Source: Pseudomonas silesiensis
GTDB lineage: Bacteria > Pseudomonadota > Gammaproteobacteria > Pseudomonadales > Pseudomonadaceae
Direction of reading: 5' to 3'
DNA length: 64,000 nt
Assembly: GCF_001661075.1 (NCBI RefSeq)
Contig: NZ_CP014870.1
Location: 5,275,703-5,339,702 of the forward strand
Part shown: positions 8,464-15,916 of the stretch, in pieces
Layout: each line of letters begins with the position of its first letter
Position numbering within the stretch: the first letter of the stretch is position 1
Position numbers and translations under genes: made by a program
The notes under the pieces: generated by a model
The model's database searches: none
Told to the model about the DNA's origin: nothing
The model's input: the letters and a program-made list of their open reading frames with translations, nothing else

Positions 8464-8658
8464 ATGAAAACCAAACTGTTCCTCTCCCTGATCCTTGCCG
8501 TTCTGGCAGCCAACACCTACGCCGCCGACGGTTACGACAAAACCGGCTCGGCCGCCTTCACCGCCCAGGCCCACACCCCCGCGGAAAGCACCCGGTCGGG
8601 CACTTATGCAGTTGAAGATTCAGTTAACACCGACAAAGCAAAAGCCAGCGACGGATAA
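8464..8658 (+). CDS. Small secreted protein of unknown function
   Basis: Open frame of 64 codons starting MKTKLFLSLILAVLAANTYAADG, a textbook Sec signal peptide with cleavage predicted after TYA (residue 20). The mature part of about 44 residues is hydrophilic, rich in Ala, Thr and Asp, and has no cysteine. GGAG lies 6 nt before the ATG inside a perfect hairpin. A rho-independent terminator follows 18 bp after the stop, so this is a free-standing gene. I do not recognise a family. It is unlikely to be a shadow, because signal peptide, ribosome site and terminator all agree. Confidence 0.75.
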   Translation: MKTKLFLSLILAVLAANTYAADGYDKTGSAAFTAQAHTPAESTRSGTYAVEDSVNTDKAKASDG

Positions 8659-8676
8659 TGGATGGAAGGTTCACAG

Positions 8677-8698
8677 CCCGGCTTCGGCCGGGTTTTTT
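8677..8698 (+). terminator. Rho-independent terminator of the small secreted protein gene
   Basis: CCCGGC / GCCGGG stem with TTCG loop (8677-8692) followed by six Ts. Confidence 0.9.
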
Positions 8699-8740
8699 CA
8701 TGTCTGGAGGAACACAAAACTCCAGGCTCAACGCATCCTC

Positions 8741-8830
8741 GTAGGAGCGAGGCTTGCCCGCGAAGGCGGTATGTCTGGCAATAAATAGTTGGATGAAATG
8801 GCCTCTTCGCGGGCAAGCCTCGTTCCTACA
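8741..8830. repeat. REPIN
   Basis: GTAGGAGCGAGGCTTGCCCG at 8741 and its complement ending CTCGTTCCTAC at 8829, with a short AT-richer spacer. It is separated from the upstream terminator by about 40 bp. Confidence 0.9.
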
Positions 8831-8909
8831 AGGGCACGTCGACTGGAAATAACGCGCTCGTCCTTGCACTATGGCCCGGTCCGCGAATCAGCCTCCAGGA
8901 ACCCTCTCC

Positions 8910-9539
8910 ATGCCCGACGACATCCACTTCTACGAACCCGCCAATGGCCACGGCCTGCCCCACGATCCGTTCAATGCGATCGTCGGCCCGCGCCCCATCG
9001 GCTGGATTTCTTCACAGGATGCCAGCGGCCATTTGAACCTGGCCCCCTACAGCTTCTTCAACGCCTTCAATTACATTCCGCCGATCATTGGTTTTTCCAG
9101 CGTCGGGCGCAAAGACAGCCTGAACAACATCGAACAGACCGGCGAGTTCGCCTGGAACCTGGCGACCCGGCCACTGGCCGAGCAAATGAACCAGAGCTGC
9201 GCCATGGTCGCGCCAGAGGTCAATGAGTTCGAACTGTCCGGATTGACGCCCGCCGCCTCGAAAATCATTCAGGTACCACGGGTAGCGGAAAGTCCGGTGT
9301 CGTTCGAGTGCAAGGTCACCCAGATCATTCAGTTGCAGCGGGCCGACGGAAACGTGGTGCCCAGCTGGTTGATCCTTGGCGAAGTGGTCGCCGTGCATAT
9401 CGCCAAATGGTTGTTAAAGGACGGGGTGTACGACACCGCCGCGGCAGAACCGATTCTGCGCGGTGGCGGGCCAGCGGATTATTTCCAGCTGGGGCCTGAG
9501 GCATTGTTCAAGATGTTCCGCCCGGGGGCGGTCAAATAA
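8910..9539 (+). CDS. Flavin reductase-like (FMN-binding split-barrel) protein
   Basis: Protein of 209 residues with the flavin-reductase-like fold signature: FNAIVGPRPIGWISS near residue 20, then LAPYSFFNAFNYIPPIIGFS and KDSLNNI, the stretch that cradles FMN phosphate in this family. Members either reduce flavin with NAD(P)H or simply bind FMN; none of the surrounding genes identifies a partner monooxygenase. The frame opens at 8871, but CAGGA before the ATG at 8910 and the family N-terminus (MPDDIHFYEP) support the later start. The stop abuts the stop of the convergent gene at 9540 with no room for a terminator between them. Confidence 0.85.
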   Translation: MPDDIHFYEPANGHGLPHDPFNAIVGPRPIGWISSQDASGHLNLAPYSFFNAFNYIPPIIGFSSVGRKDSLNNIEQTGEFAWNLATRPLAEQMNQSCAMVAPEVNEFELSGLTPAASKIIQVPRVAESPVSFECKVTQIIQLQRADGNVVPSWLILGEVVAVHIAKWLLKDGVYDTAAAEPILRGGGPADYFQLGPEALFKMFRPGAVK

Positions 9540-9770
9540 TTACCAGATCAGGTCGCCGTCTTCGCTGACGTCCCTGAGACGGGTCAGCTCTTTGGCTGCG
9601 GCCTCATCGGCTTCATGGGCAGTTTTGAAGGTCTGTTCTTCGAGCAGTTTGTGAAAGCGCGGTGCACCCGAACCACCGATGGCCTTGGTGGCGATTGCGG
9701 CGTGATAACCGCCTTCACGGGGTACTACGGCAGATACGGCTTCGAAGGTTTCAAAGGCTTTGCGTGCCAT
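9540..9770 (-). CDS. Conserved small cytoplasmic protein, unknown function
   Basis: Open frame of 76 codons, MARKAFETFEAVSAVVPREG. The product is charged, has no signal peptide or membrane segment and is helix-prone in its second half (EADEAAAKELTRLRD). It ends flush with the convergent flavin reductase gene. Codon use is like the neighbours, which supports a real gene. I recognise no functional family. Confidence 0.6.
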   Translation of the reverse strand: MARKAFETFEAVSAVVPREGGYHAAIATKAIGGSGAPRFHKLLEEQTFKTAHEADEAAAKELTRLRDVSEDGDLIW

Positions 9771-9812
9771 GTCGCGGATCCTGGCTGAATGGAGAATTGA
9801 GCCATTAAACCC

Positions 9813-10166
9813 TCAACCGGCCAGTTTGTGTACCGGTGCCTGTGGGTGGCTGAGCGCCTGGCCCACCGAGACGTCCTTAAAGGTATGGAAATCCAGGCTG
9901 TTGACCACCATCTCCTGAACCAGCTCGGCAAAAATATCCATGGCCGGGCTACTGAAATAGGCCGTCATGGCCTGCTGATTAACCCAGAAACCGGACACCA
10001 GCCACAACTCGGGATCGCATTGCGAATGCTGCAAGGCAAAGCTCAGGCACCCCGGTGCGCTGCGTGATGGCTCGATCAAGGCACTCAGGCGCGCACCGAG
10101 TTCTGCCGAACGACCGGCGCGGGCGCGGACAAAGGCCATATGACTGACGGGGATCTGCGTAGACAT
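9813..10166 (-). CDS. Antibiotic biosynthesis monooxygenase (ABM)-domain protein
   Basis: Protein of 117 residues with the ABM ferredoxin-like fold pattern: MAFVRARAGRSAELGARLSALIEPSRSAPGC, then LVSGFWVNQQAMTAYFSSPAM. ABM domains act as small cofactor-free oxygenases, quinol oxygenases or haem-degrading enzymes, so the reaction is undefined. The frame extends upstream to 10322, but the ATG at 10166 is preceded by GGGAGGG at good distance and begins the family N-terminus. It is divergent from the AraC regulator at 10499 with a 332-bp gap holding a palindrome, which suggests that the regulator controls it. Confidence 0.78.
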   Translation of the reverse strand: MSTQIPVSHMAFVRARAGRSAELGARLSALIEPSRSAPGCLSFALQHSQCDPELWLVSGFWVNQQAMTAYFSSPAMDIFAELVQEMVVNSLDFHTFKDVSVGQALSHPQAPVHKLAG

Positions 10167-10300
10167 GTTCAACCCTCCCAGGTAGTCGACCGCAGCCGTG
10201 GGACGGGCTGCGACAGGATCCAAGGTTAAGCGCCCGGGCGCCGCCCCGTTAGTCGATTCCTGCCGGCTTGTTGCACAATCCTGCGCGGCTGCATCCGGCA

Positions 10301-10330
10301 CCTGTAACAACGTGTAAAACACGTCACAGG
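10301..10330. promoter_or_regulatory. Extended inverted repeat in the ABM/AraC divergent region
   Basis: A core of ACGTGT (10310-10315), AAA, ACACGT (10319-10324) lies inside outer arms CCTGT (10301-10305) and ACAGG (10326-10330). The rest of the 332-bp gap between the divergent genes shows no ORF or REP element. The position suggests an operator for the AraC protein or another regulator. Confidence 0.4.
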
Positions 10331-10498
10331 GCTGTCATACGACTTTCAAGCAAGTTTTACAGGCATTGAACGGACATGGCAGCGCACCCTCTCCAGCCCG
10401 TGCAGAATCAGGCAAGCTTTTCGCAGGATGTGTCTACCGCAGTGTCTTGCACAAACTTAAGCTTTGCTCATTACCCACGCCTCAAAGAGGATGCCTGC

Positions 10499-11428
10499 AT
10501 GTCGTCACTCGATCAGTTTCAGGCTCCGCTGGACGCCGACATGGAAAAGCAGCGTACGGAACTGGCCGCCATCATCCGCCGCAACACCCAGGACGATGGC
10601 ACGTATGCCACGGCCGTCGGCTCGCTGTTCATGTCGCGCCACAGCCAGTCCCATGAGTTTGCCCCGGTGCTGGCGCAACCGGCGTTGTGCATCATGGCCC
10701 AGGGGCGCAAGGAAGTACGGCTGGCCAACGAGTTCTTCAACTACGACCCGCTGAATTACCTGGTGGTGTCGGTGTCGATGCCCTTGAGCGGACGGGTGGT
10801 GAATGTGTCCCCCGAGGAACCCATCCTCGCCGTGCGGCTGGATATCGACCCGGCGCAAATCACCGCCCTGATTGCCGATGCAGGCCCGCTTGGCGTGCCC
10901 ACACGGCCCACGGGGCGCGGCCTGTATGTCGAACGGATAGACACGGCGATGCTTGACGCCGTATTGCGCCTGGCTCGCCTGCTGGACACACCGAAAGACA
11001 TCGCCATGCTCGCACCGCTGATTCGCCGGGAAATTCTCTATCGACTGTTGCGCAGCCAGCAGGGCCATCGACTGTACGAAATTGCCATCGCCAACAGCCA
11101 GAGCCATCGCATCAGCCAGGCGATCAAATGGCTCAACGGCAACTATGAGCAACCGCTGCGCATCGATGACCTGGCCAAGGAAGTGAACCTGAGCGTGTCG
11201 ACCTTGCATCATCGGTTCAAGGCCATGACGGCGATGAGTCCGTTGCAGTATCAGAAGCAGTTGCGCTTGCAGGAGGCGCGGCGGTTGATGCTGGCCGAAG
11301 GGCTGGAAGCGTCGGCGGCGGGGTATCGGGTGGGGTATGAAAGCCCCTCGCAATTCAGCCGGGAGTACAGCCGGTTGTTCGGGGCGCCGCCGTTGAGGGA
11401 TCTGGCGCGGTTGCGGTTGACGGTTTGA
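10499..11428 (+). CDS. AraC-family transcriptional regulator (AraC_N domain)
   Basis: Protein of 309 residues. An AraC_N-type N-terminal domain covers about residues 25-185 (SHEFAPVLAQPALCIMAQGRKEVRL is the usual opening). The C-terminus has two helix-turn-helix motifs: LRIDDLAKEVNLSVSTLHHRFKAMT and RVGYESPSQFSREYSRLFG. The frame opens at 10376, but AAAGAGG at 10484-10490 points to the ATG at 10499. The divergent partner is the ABM-domain gene. AraC_N regulators often control small oxidoreductase or detoxification genes; the inducer is unknown. Confidence 0.87.
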   Translation: MSSLDQFQAPLDADMEKQRTELAAIIRRNTQDDGTYATAVGSLFMSRHSQSHEFAPVLAQPALCIMAQGRKEVRLANEFFNYDPLNYLVVSVSMPLSGRVVNVSPEEPILAVRLDIDPAQITALIADAGPLGVPTRPTGRGLYVERIDTAMLDAVLRLARLLDTPKDIAMLAPLIRREILYRLLRSQQGHRLYEIAIANSQSHRISQAIKWLNGNYEQPLRIDDLAKEVNLSVSTLHHRFKAMTAMSPLQYQKQLRLQEARRLMLAEGLEASAAGYRVGYESPSQFSREYSRLFGAPPLRDLARLRLTV

Positions 11429-11450
11429 TCTGATTCACACACGACCCTAA

Positions 11451-11570
11451 TGTAGGAGCGAGCGGTGCGGCGACCCGACTTGCCCGCGAACGGTCCGCCG
11501 CGGTCTGTCTGAATAACCGCGTTATCGTTCTTCGCGGGCAAGTCGGGTCGCCGCACCGCTCGCTCCTACA
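11451..11570. repeat. REPIN with 40-bp perfect arms
   Basis: The left arm 11451-11490 and right arm 11531-11570 are perfect reverse complements over 40 bp. The normal REP sequence is interrupted in both arms by the same extra segment (CGGTGCGGCGACCCGA), making the stem about twice the usual length. It fills the gap between the AraC gene and the convergent ABC gene. Confidence 0.92.
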
Positions 11571-11573
11571 GCG

Positions 11574-12629
11574 TCAGGCGCCGAGCACGCGGCACGCCTC
11601 AGCCGGCAAGGTCACCGACACCGGATTGCCGATGCTCAACCCAAATCCCTGGCACGGCGTGCTCAACGCCGTAAACGACACCCCGGAACACTCCACGGTG
11701 GTTTCAATCGTCGCGCCGATATCACGCACGAACGTCACCTTGCCCAGCAACCGATTGCCCGCCGTCGCTTGCGGCTGCGACAGTTGCAGGTCTTCAGGGC
11801 GGATCAGCATCCTGACCTTCTCCCCCACCACGATGCTGCTGCAGATCGGCACTTGCAGCGCATCGCCACCCGGCAAGCTCACCCTGCCATTGCCCAGCGC
11901 GGTGGCCGGGAAAATGTTGCCCGAGCCGATGAAGTCCGCGACGAATTCGTTGGCCGGATGGCGGTAGATCTCGATCGGCGTCCCCACTTGCTGCACGCGA
12001 TGCTCGCCCAGCACGACGACGATATCCGCCATGGTCATGGCTTCACGCTGATCATGGGTCACCATGATGGTGGTGATGTTGAGGCGCTGTTGCAGTTGGC
12101 GGATTTCCACCTGCATGGATTCGCGCAGCTTGGCATCCAATGCCGACAACGGTTCATCGAGCAACAGGATTTTCGGGTGATTGGCAATCGCCCGGGCAAT
12201 CGCCACGCGCTGGCGTTGGCCGCCGGAGAGTTTCGACACCGGGCGGTCGATCATTTCCTGCAGTTGAATCAGTTGCAGCAGCTCCACCACCCGCGCCTGC
12301 TGCTCAGCCTTGCCGACCCCGCGCAGTTTCAGCGGATAGGCGATGTTTTCCCCCACGGTCATGTGCGGGAACAGCGCCAGGGATTGAAACACCATGCCGA
12401 AATTGCGCTGGTGCGCCGGGGTGTGGCCGATGTCTTCACCGTCCAGGCGAATCTCGCCACCGCTCAGGGTTTCAAGCCCGGCGATCATGCGCAGCAAGGT
12501 GGTTTTGCCGCAGCCCGACGGGCCGAGGAAACACACCAGTTTGCCCTCGGGCAAATGCAGGTTCACATCCTTTACCGCGCAGGCCGAGCCGTAATGTTTC
12601 TCGACGTTTTCCAGAATCAGACCAGACAT
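11574..12629 (-). CDS. ABC transporter ATP-binding protein, PotA-like
   Basis: Protein of 351 residues energising the importer encoded upstream. Walker A GPSGCGKTTLLR is near residue 36, followed by the Q-loop, signature LSGGQRQRVAIARA, Walker B ILLLDEPLSALDAKL and the switch histidine in MVTHDQREAM. A C-terminal TOBE-like extension of about 110 residues places it in the spermidine/putrescine/iron/2-aminoethylphosphonate group. A GTG at 12638 is in frame, but GAGG is spaced for the ATG at 12629. The stop is three bases from the REPIN arm. It is the last gene of a binding protein-permease-permease-ATPase operon. Confidence 0.92.
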   Translation of the reverse strand: MSGLILENVEKHYGSACAVKDVNLHLPEGKLVCFLGPSGCGKTTLLRMIAGLETLSGGEIRLDGEDIGHTPAHQRNFGMVFQSLALFPHMTVGENIAYPLKLRGVGKAEQQARVVELLQLIQLQEMIDRPVSKLSGGQRQRVAIARAIANHPKILLLDEPLSALDAKLRESMQVEIRQLQQRLNITTIMVTHDQREAMTMADIVVVLGEHRVQQVGTPIEIYRHPANEFVADFIGSGNIFPATALGNGRVSLPGGDALQVPICSSIVVGEKVRMLIRPEDLQLSQPQATAGNRLLGKVTFVRDIGATIETTVECSGVSFTALSTPCQGFGLSIGNPVSVTLPAEACRVLGA

Positions 12630-12647
12630 ATGAATCACCTCAAGAAA

Positions 12648-13496
12648 TCAGAACGAAACGCCGCCTTCACCGACCAGCTTCTCCAACGCCCAGATCAGGA
12701 CGAAGTCGATCAGCACGATCAGCACGGCAAACGAGAAAACGGTAGGGTCGAGCGAAGACACGGTGCGGCTGTACATCCAGATCGGCACGGTCATGACGTC
12801 GATGGTGTAAAGGAAATAGGTCACGGTGAATTCGTTGAACGAGACGATGAACGCCAGCAGCATCCCCGCGAGGATCCCCGACTTCATCAACGGCACCACC
12901 ACATCGACAATCGCCCGCAGCGGTGAAGCGCCGAGCATTTGCGCGGCCTCTTCGACTTCGCTGCCGATGGAGAGCATCGCGGCGGTGCAGTTTTTCACCA
13001 CGAACGGCAACGCCAGGATCACGTGGGCAATCACCAATCGCGAGGTGGTCATCTGGAATGGCAGGCTGTCGAACACCAGCAGCAACGCCAGGCCCAACAC
13101 CACCATCGGGAACACCAGGGGCAACGACATCAGCTGCAGTGCGACGGCCTTGCCGCGGAACTCGCAACGGGTCAGCGCATAAGCGGCCGGCACCGCGACA
13201 ATGGTGGCGAAGACCATGGTCAGGCAAGCGACCATCAGGCTGGTGCTCATGGCCTTGCCCAGGCTCAGCACATCGCTGGAGTCCGGCGAGACAAAGGTGT
13301 GCCAGGCGGCCTTGTACCATTGCAGGCTGTAGCTGCTCGGCGGGAAGTCGAGGTTCGACGCTCCGCTGAACGACATCACGATCATGGTCAGGATCGGCAA
13401 TACCGCCAGCAGCAGGATGAAGCCCGACAGGATGCCGGCAAACTTGCCGGTCTCCCCGGGCAGCAGCCCATAACGTTTCTTGGTCAGGGTGCTCAT
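12648..13496 (-). CDS. ABC transporter permease, PotC-like
   Basis: Protein of 282 residues with about six membrane helices and the EAA loop (EEAAQMLGASPLRAIVDVVVPLMKSGI) that docks to the ATPase. It begins MSTLTKKRYG and overlaps the stop of the upstream permease gene by 4 nt (ATGA), so the two permeases are coupled. Similarity is to PotC-type subunits of polyamine-like importers. The substrate is inferred only from the family and from the linked catabolic genes. Confidence 0.9.
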   Translation of the reverse strand: MSTLTKKRYGLLPGETGKFAGILSGFILLLAVLPILTMIVMSFSGASNLDFPPSSYSLQWYKAAWHTFVSPDSSDVLSLGKAMSTSLMVACLTMVFATIVAVPAAYALTRCEFRGKAVALQLMSLPLVFPMVVLGLALLLVFDSLPFQMTTSRLVIAHVILALPFVVKNCTAAMLSIGSEVEEAAQMLGASPLRAIVDVVVPLMKSGILAGMLLAFIVSFNEFTVTYFLYTIDVMTVPIWMYSRTVSSLDPTVFSFAVLIVLIDFVLIWALEKLVGEGGVSF

Positions 13497-14401
13497 TGGG
13501 AAGCCTCCAGCATGCGCCGACGACGGCCGGTGATAAATTCGGACAAGGTCATGATCGCGAGCGTGGTGACGATCAACACCACACCGGCAGCGGAGGCGGC
13601 AGGCCAGTTCATCAGCGGGGCGATCTGGTCATGCACCATCACCGCCAGCATCGGCACGCGCCGGCCACCGAGCAGCAGCGGTACCACGAAGCTGCTGGCG
13701 TTGTAGGCGAAGACCAGCGTCGCGCCAGTGATGATCCCCGGCATGCTCATCGGCAACACCACTTGACGGAACACCTGCCAGCGGCTCGCACCCAGGGTTG
13801 CAGCGGCTTCTTCATAAGTACGGGCGACGCCGCGCATGGCGCTGGCAATCGGCAGCACCGCCAGCGGGAAGGCCGTCTGCACCAGGCCCATCAGCACGCC
13901 ATTCTGGTTGTACAGCAGCATGATCGGCCGCTTGATCAGGCCCAGGCCCATCAGCGCCTGGTTGAGCATGCCGCCAGGACCCAGGATCACCAGCCAGCCA
14001 TAGCTTTGCAGCAGCAGGTTGACCAGCAACGGCAACAGCACCGCCGCGAGGAAGATCCGGCGCGCAAAGGGCGAGGTCAGCCGCGACATGGTGTAGGCCA
14101 CCGGGATCGCCAGCACCACCGCGATCACCGCGCTGATCAGGGCCAGGCGCAGGGTCAGCAGCAAGGATTTGAGGTAATAGGGTTCCAGCAGCTGGGCGTA
14201 ACTGGCCAGGCTGAACCCGGTCCATTCCGCGCCCTTGGTGCCCACGCTCATGCGCAGGACCAGCAGGCTGGCGGCAATCAGCACGCCCAGAAACAGCATC
14301 GACGGCGAGAGGAATAACCAGGCGCGGGTCGTCGGCGAAACGCCCCGGTTGATGCGCACAGGTGCCGCGCTTATCGGGTGTGTCAGAGGTTGGTGTTCCA
14401 T
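13493..14401 (-). CDS. ABC transporter permease, PotB-like
   Basis: Protein of 302 residues, about six helices, with a cytoplasmic N-terminus of about 25 residues and the EAA loop EEAAATLGASRWQVFRQVVLPMSMPGI. It pairs with the PotC-like permease downstream. A 193-bp gap containing a REPIN separates it from the binding-protein gene upstream. Such a REPIN can lower downstream mRNA level relative to the binding protein, which is usually needed in excess. Confidence 0.9.
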   Translation of the reverse strand: MEHQPLTHPISAAPVRINRGVSPTTRAWLFLSPSMLFLGVLIAASLLVLRMSVGTKGAEWTGFSLASYAQLLEPYYLKSLLLTLRLALISAVIAVVLAIPVAYTMSRLTSPFARRIFLAAVLLPLLVNLLLQSYGWLVILGPGGMLNQALMGLGLIKRPIMLLYNQNGVLMGLVQTAFPLAVLPIASAMRGVARTYEEAAATLGASRWQVFRQVVLPMSMPGIITGATLVFAYNASSFVVPLLLGGRRVPMLAVMVHDQIAPLMNWPAASAAGVVLIVTTLAIMTLSEFITGRRRRMLEASQ

Positions 14402-14460
14402 GGCAGTGGTCTCGTCAATGGAAAGCAGCTGGCAAACACAGCCCTCAAAACCACTTCGGC

Positions 14461-14557
14461 CCCTGTGGGAGCGAGCTTGCTCGCGATAGCGGTGTATCAG
14501 TCGACATCAATGTTGAATGACAGTCAGCAATCGCGAGCAAGCTCGCTCCCACAGGGG
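14461..14557. repeat. REPIN inside the ABC operon
   Basis: CCCTGTGGGAGCGAGCTTGC at 14461 and its exact complement ending in CCCACAGGGG at 14557, with a 45-bp spacer. It lies between the binding-protein and permease genes. Confidence 0.93.
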
Positions 14558-14594
14558 ATCTTCGGTGGTTGAAGATCCTGTGTTCGCCACTCGA

Positions 14595-15698
14595 TCAGGA
14601 AGAAAAGATTTCCGTATAACGACGAATCCATTGGTCATGCACGGAGGCCAGGAAGGCGTTGTCGTGCATGATCGCCTTCTCGGCAATCTGCTCCGGCGTG
14701 AGGATGTACGGGCTCTTGCGCGCTTCGGCGGAGATGATTGCCTTGGCATTGACCGGACCGTTGTAGATGTCCTCGGCCATCTTGCCCTGCACCAGCGGGT
14801 CCAGGGAGTGGTTGATGAAGGCGTAGACCAGGTCGGTATCGCCCGGGCGATTCTTCGGCATCACCGACAGCATCAGGTCGGTGTAGAAGCCTTCCTTCAT
14901 GCCAAAGGTGGCGCCCAGACCGTAAGCCGGATCGCGGATCTGTTTCGGGAAAAACGCCGGTGCGTACAACCCGCCCATGTCCAGGGAACCGGTGCGGAAC
15001 AGCTCGGCGATCTGGTTCGGGTTTTCACCCAGGGTCACCACGCGATCCTTGAGTTCGGCGAGCTTCTTGAAGCCCGGCTCGATGTTGTGTTCGTCACCAC
15101 CGGCCAGTTTGGCGGCGATGATGATCAGGTCCATCGCCTCGGTCCAGTTCGGTGGCGGCAGGAAGATGTTCGGCGACAGGTCCGCGTCCCACAGGGCGGC
15201 ATAGCTCTGCGGCGCCTCCTTCACGGTGCGGGTGCTGTAGACCAGGCTGTTGCACCACAGCAGGTAACCGATGCCGTGGCCACTGGCGCCGGTGCGGTAT
15301 TTCTCCGGCACGTCGACCAGGTTGGGAATGCGGTTGAGGTCGGGTTTTTCCAGCAGCCCGGCGGCGGCCAGGCCTTCGGCGCCGACGCCGGCCAAGGTGA
15401 TGACGTCGTACTGTGGACGATCACCGGCAGCCTTGAGTTTGGCGACCATTTCCGAGGTGCTGCCGGTGCGGTCGGCGATGACCTTGCAACCGTACTTGTC
15501 TTCGAAGGTGGCTGCGATGTTGCGCAGTGCGGCCAGGCCGGTGTCGTCGGACCAGGTCAGCAGGCGCAAGGTCTTGCCCTGGAAGCGCGTGTCGCTGGCA
15601 TTGGCCCGGACGAAGGGCAGGCTCATGGCCGCGGCGGCTACGGACGCCACACCCACGGTTTTGATGAATTGACGTCGGTTCAGATCATGCTCGCCCAT
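14595..15698 (-). CDS. ABC transporter substrate-binding protein (PotD-like, Tat signal)
   Basis: Protein of 367 residues starting MGEHDLNRRQFIKTVGVASV. The twin arginine RRQFIK followed by a hydrophobic stretch ending near VRANA indicates Tat export. The mature protein has the LTWSDDTGLAALRNIAATFEDKYG opening common in polyamine/iron-type binding proteins. AAGGGAG precedes the ATG at 15698; the frame runs further upstream without support. The upstream region holds an AAAAACAA motif next to the ribosome site and a sequence shared with the promoter of the decarboxylase gene at 17362, so the importer and enzymes are probably coregulated. Confidence 0.9.
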   Translation of the reverse strand: MGEHDLNRRQFIKTVGVASVAAAAMSLPFVRANASDTRFQGKTLRLLTWSDDTGLAALRNIAATFEDKYGCKVIADRTGSTSEMVAKLKAAGDRPQYDVITLAGVGAEGLAAAGLLEKPDLNRIPNLVDVPEKYRTGASGHGIGYLLWCNSLVYSTRTVKEAPQSYAALWDADLSPNIFLPPPNWTEAMDLIIIAAKLAGGDEHNIEPGFKKLAELKDRVVTLGENPNQIAELFRTGSLDMGGLYAPAFFPKQIRDPAYGLGATFGMKEGFYTDLMLSVMPKNRPGDTDLVYAFINHSLDPLVQGKMAEDIYNGPVNAKAIISAEARKSPYILTPEQIAEKAIMHDNAFLASVHDQWIRRYTEIFSS

Positions 15699-15710
15699 GA
15701 AGGACTCCCT

Positions 15711-15718
15711 TTGTTTTT
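15711..15718 (-). promoter_or_regulatory. Candidate Hfq/Crc CA motif before the binding-protein gene
   Basis: The complement reads AAAAACAA directly before the AAGGGAG ribosome site of the Tat-exported binding protein. It matches AAnAAnAA and is identical to the octamer before the transporter at 7037. Confidence 0.4.
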
Positions 15719-15840
15719 GTAAGTATGAGGTGGGTCGCAACCCTTGCATCCGCGCGGTCGGAGCTGCTTGAAGCCCCCGGTTTCAAAGGGCAAGGGCGGC
15801 GCCGACAGCTTCATCCTGAGGTCGTGCAAAACAGCTGACT

Positions 15841-15871
15841 ATCGATAAAAACTCATTGAAGCCATGACGCC
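15841..15871 (-). promoter_or_regulatory. Operator-like sequence, copy 1 (importer promoter)
   Basis: This 31-bp stretch matches 19108-19138 at 24 positions, with shared blocks GATAAAAA, TCAT and GCCATGAC in the same order and spacing. On the complement the core is TCATGGC-N4-ATGA, a dyad suitable for a LysR-type protein. It lies 143-173 bp upstream of the binding-protein start. Confidence 0.6.
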
Positions 15872-15901
15872 AGTGCATGCCTCATCACGAGGCATGCACT
15901 G
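15871..15901. terminator. 13-bp perfect hairpin after the aldehyde dehydrogenase gene
   Basis: CAGTGCATGCCTC (15871-15883) and GAGGCATGCACTG (15889-15901) flank a 5-nt loop. It begins 15 bp after the dehydrogenase stop (read on the minus strand). No T tract follows on the minus strand, so it may be an mRNA 3'-end stabiliser or an operator instead. Confidence 0.5.
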
Positions 15902-15916
15902 ACCGTTTTCGAGCCG

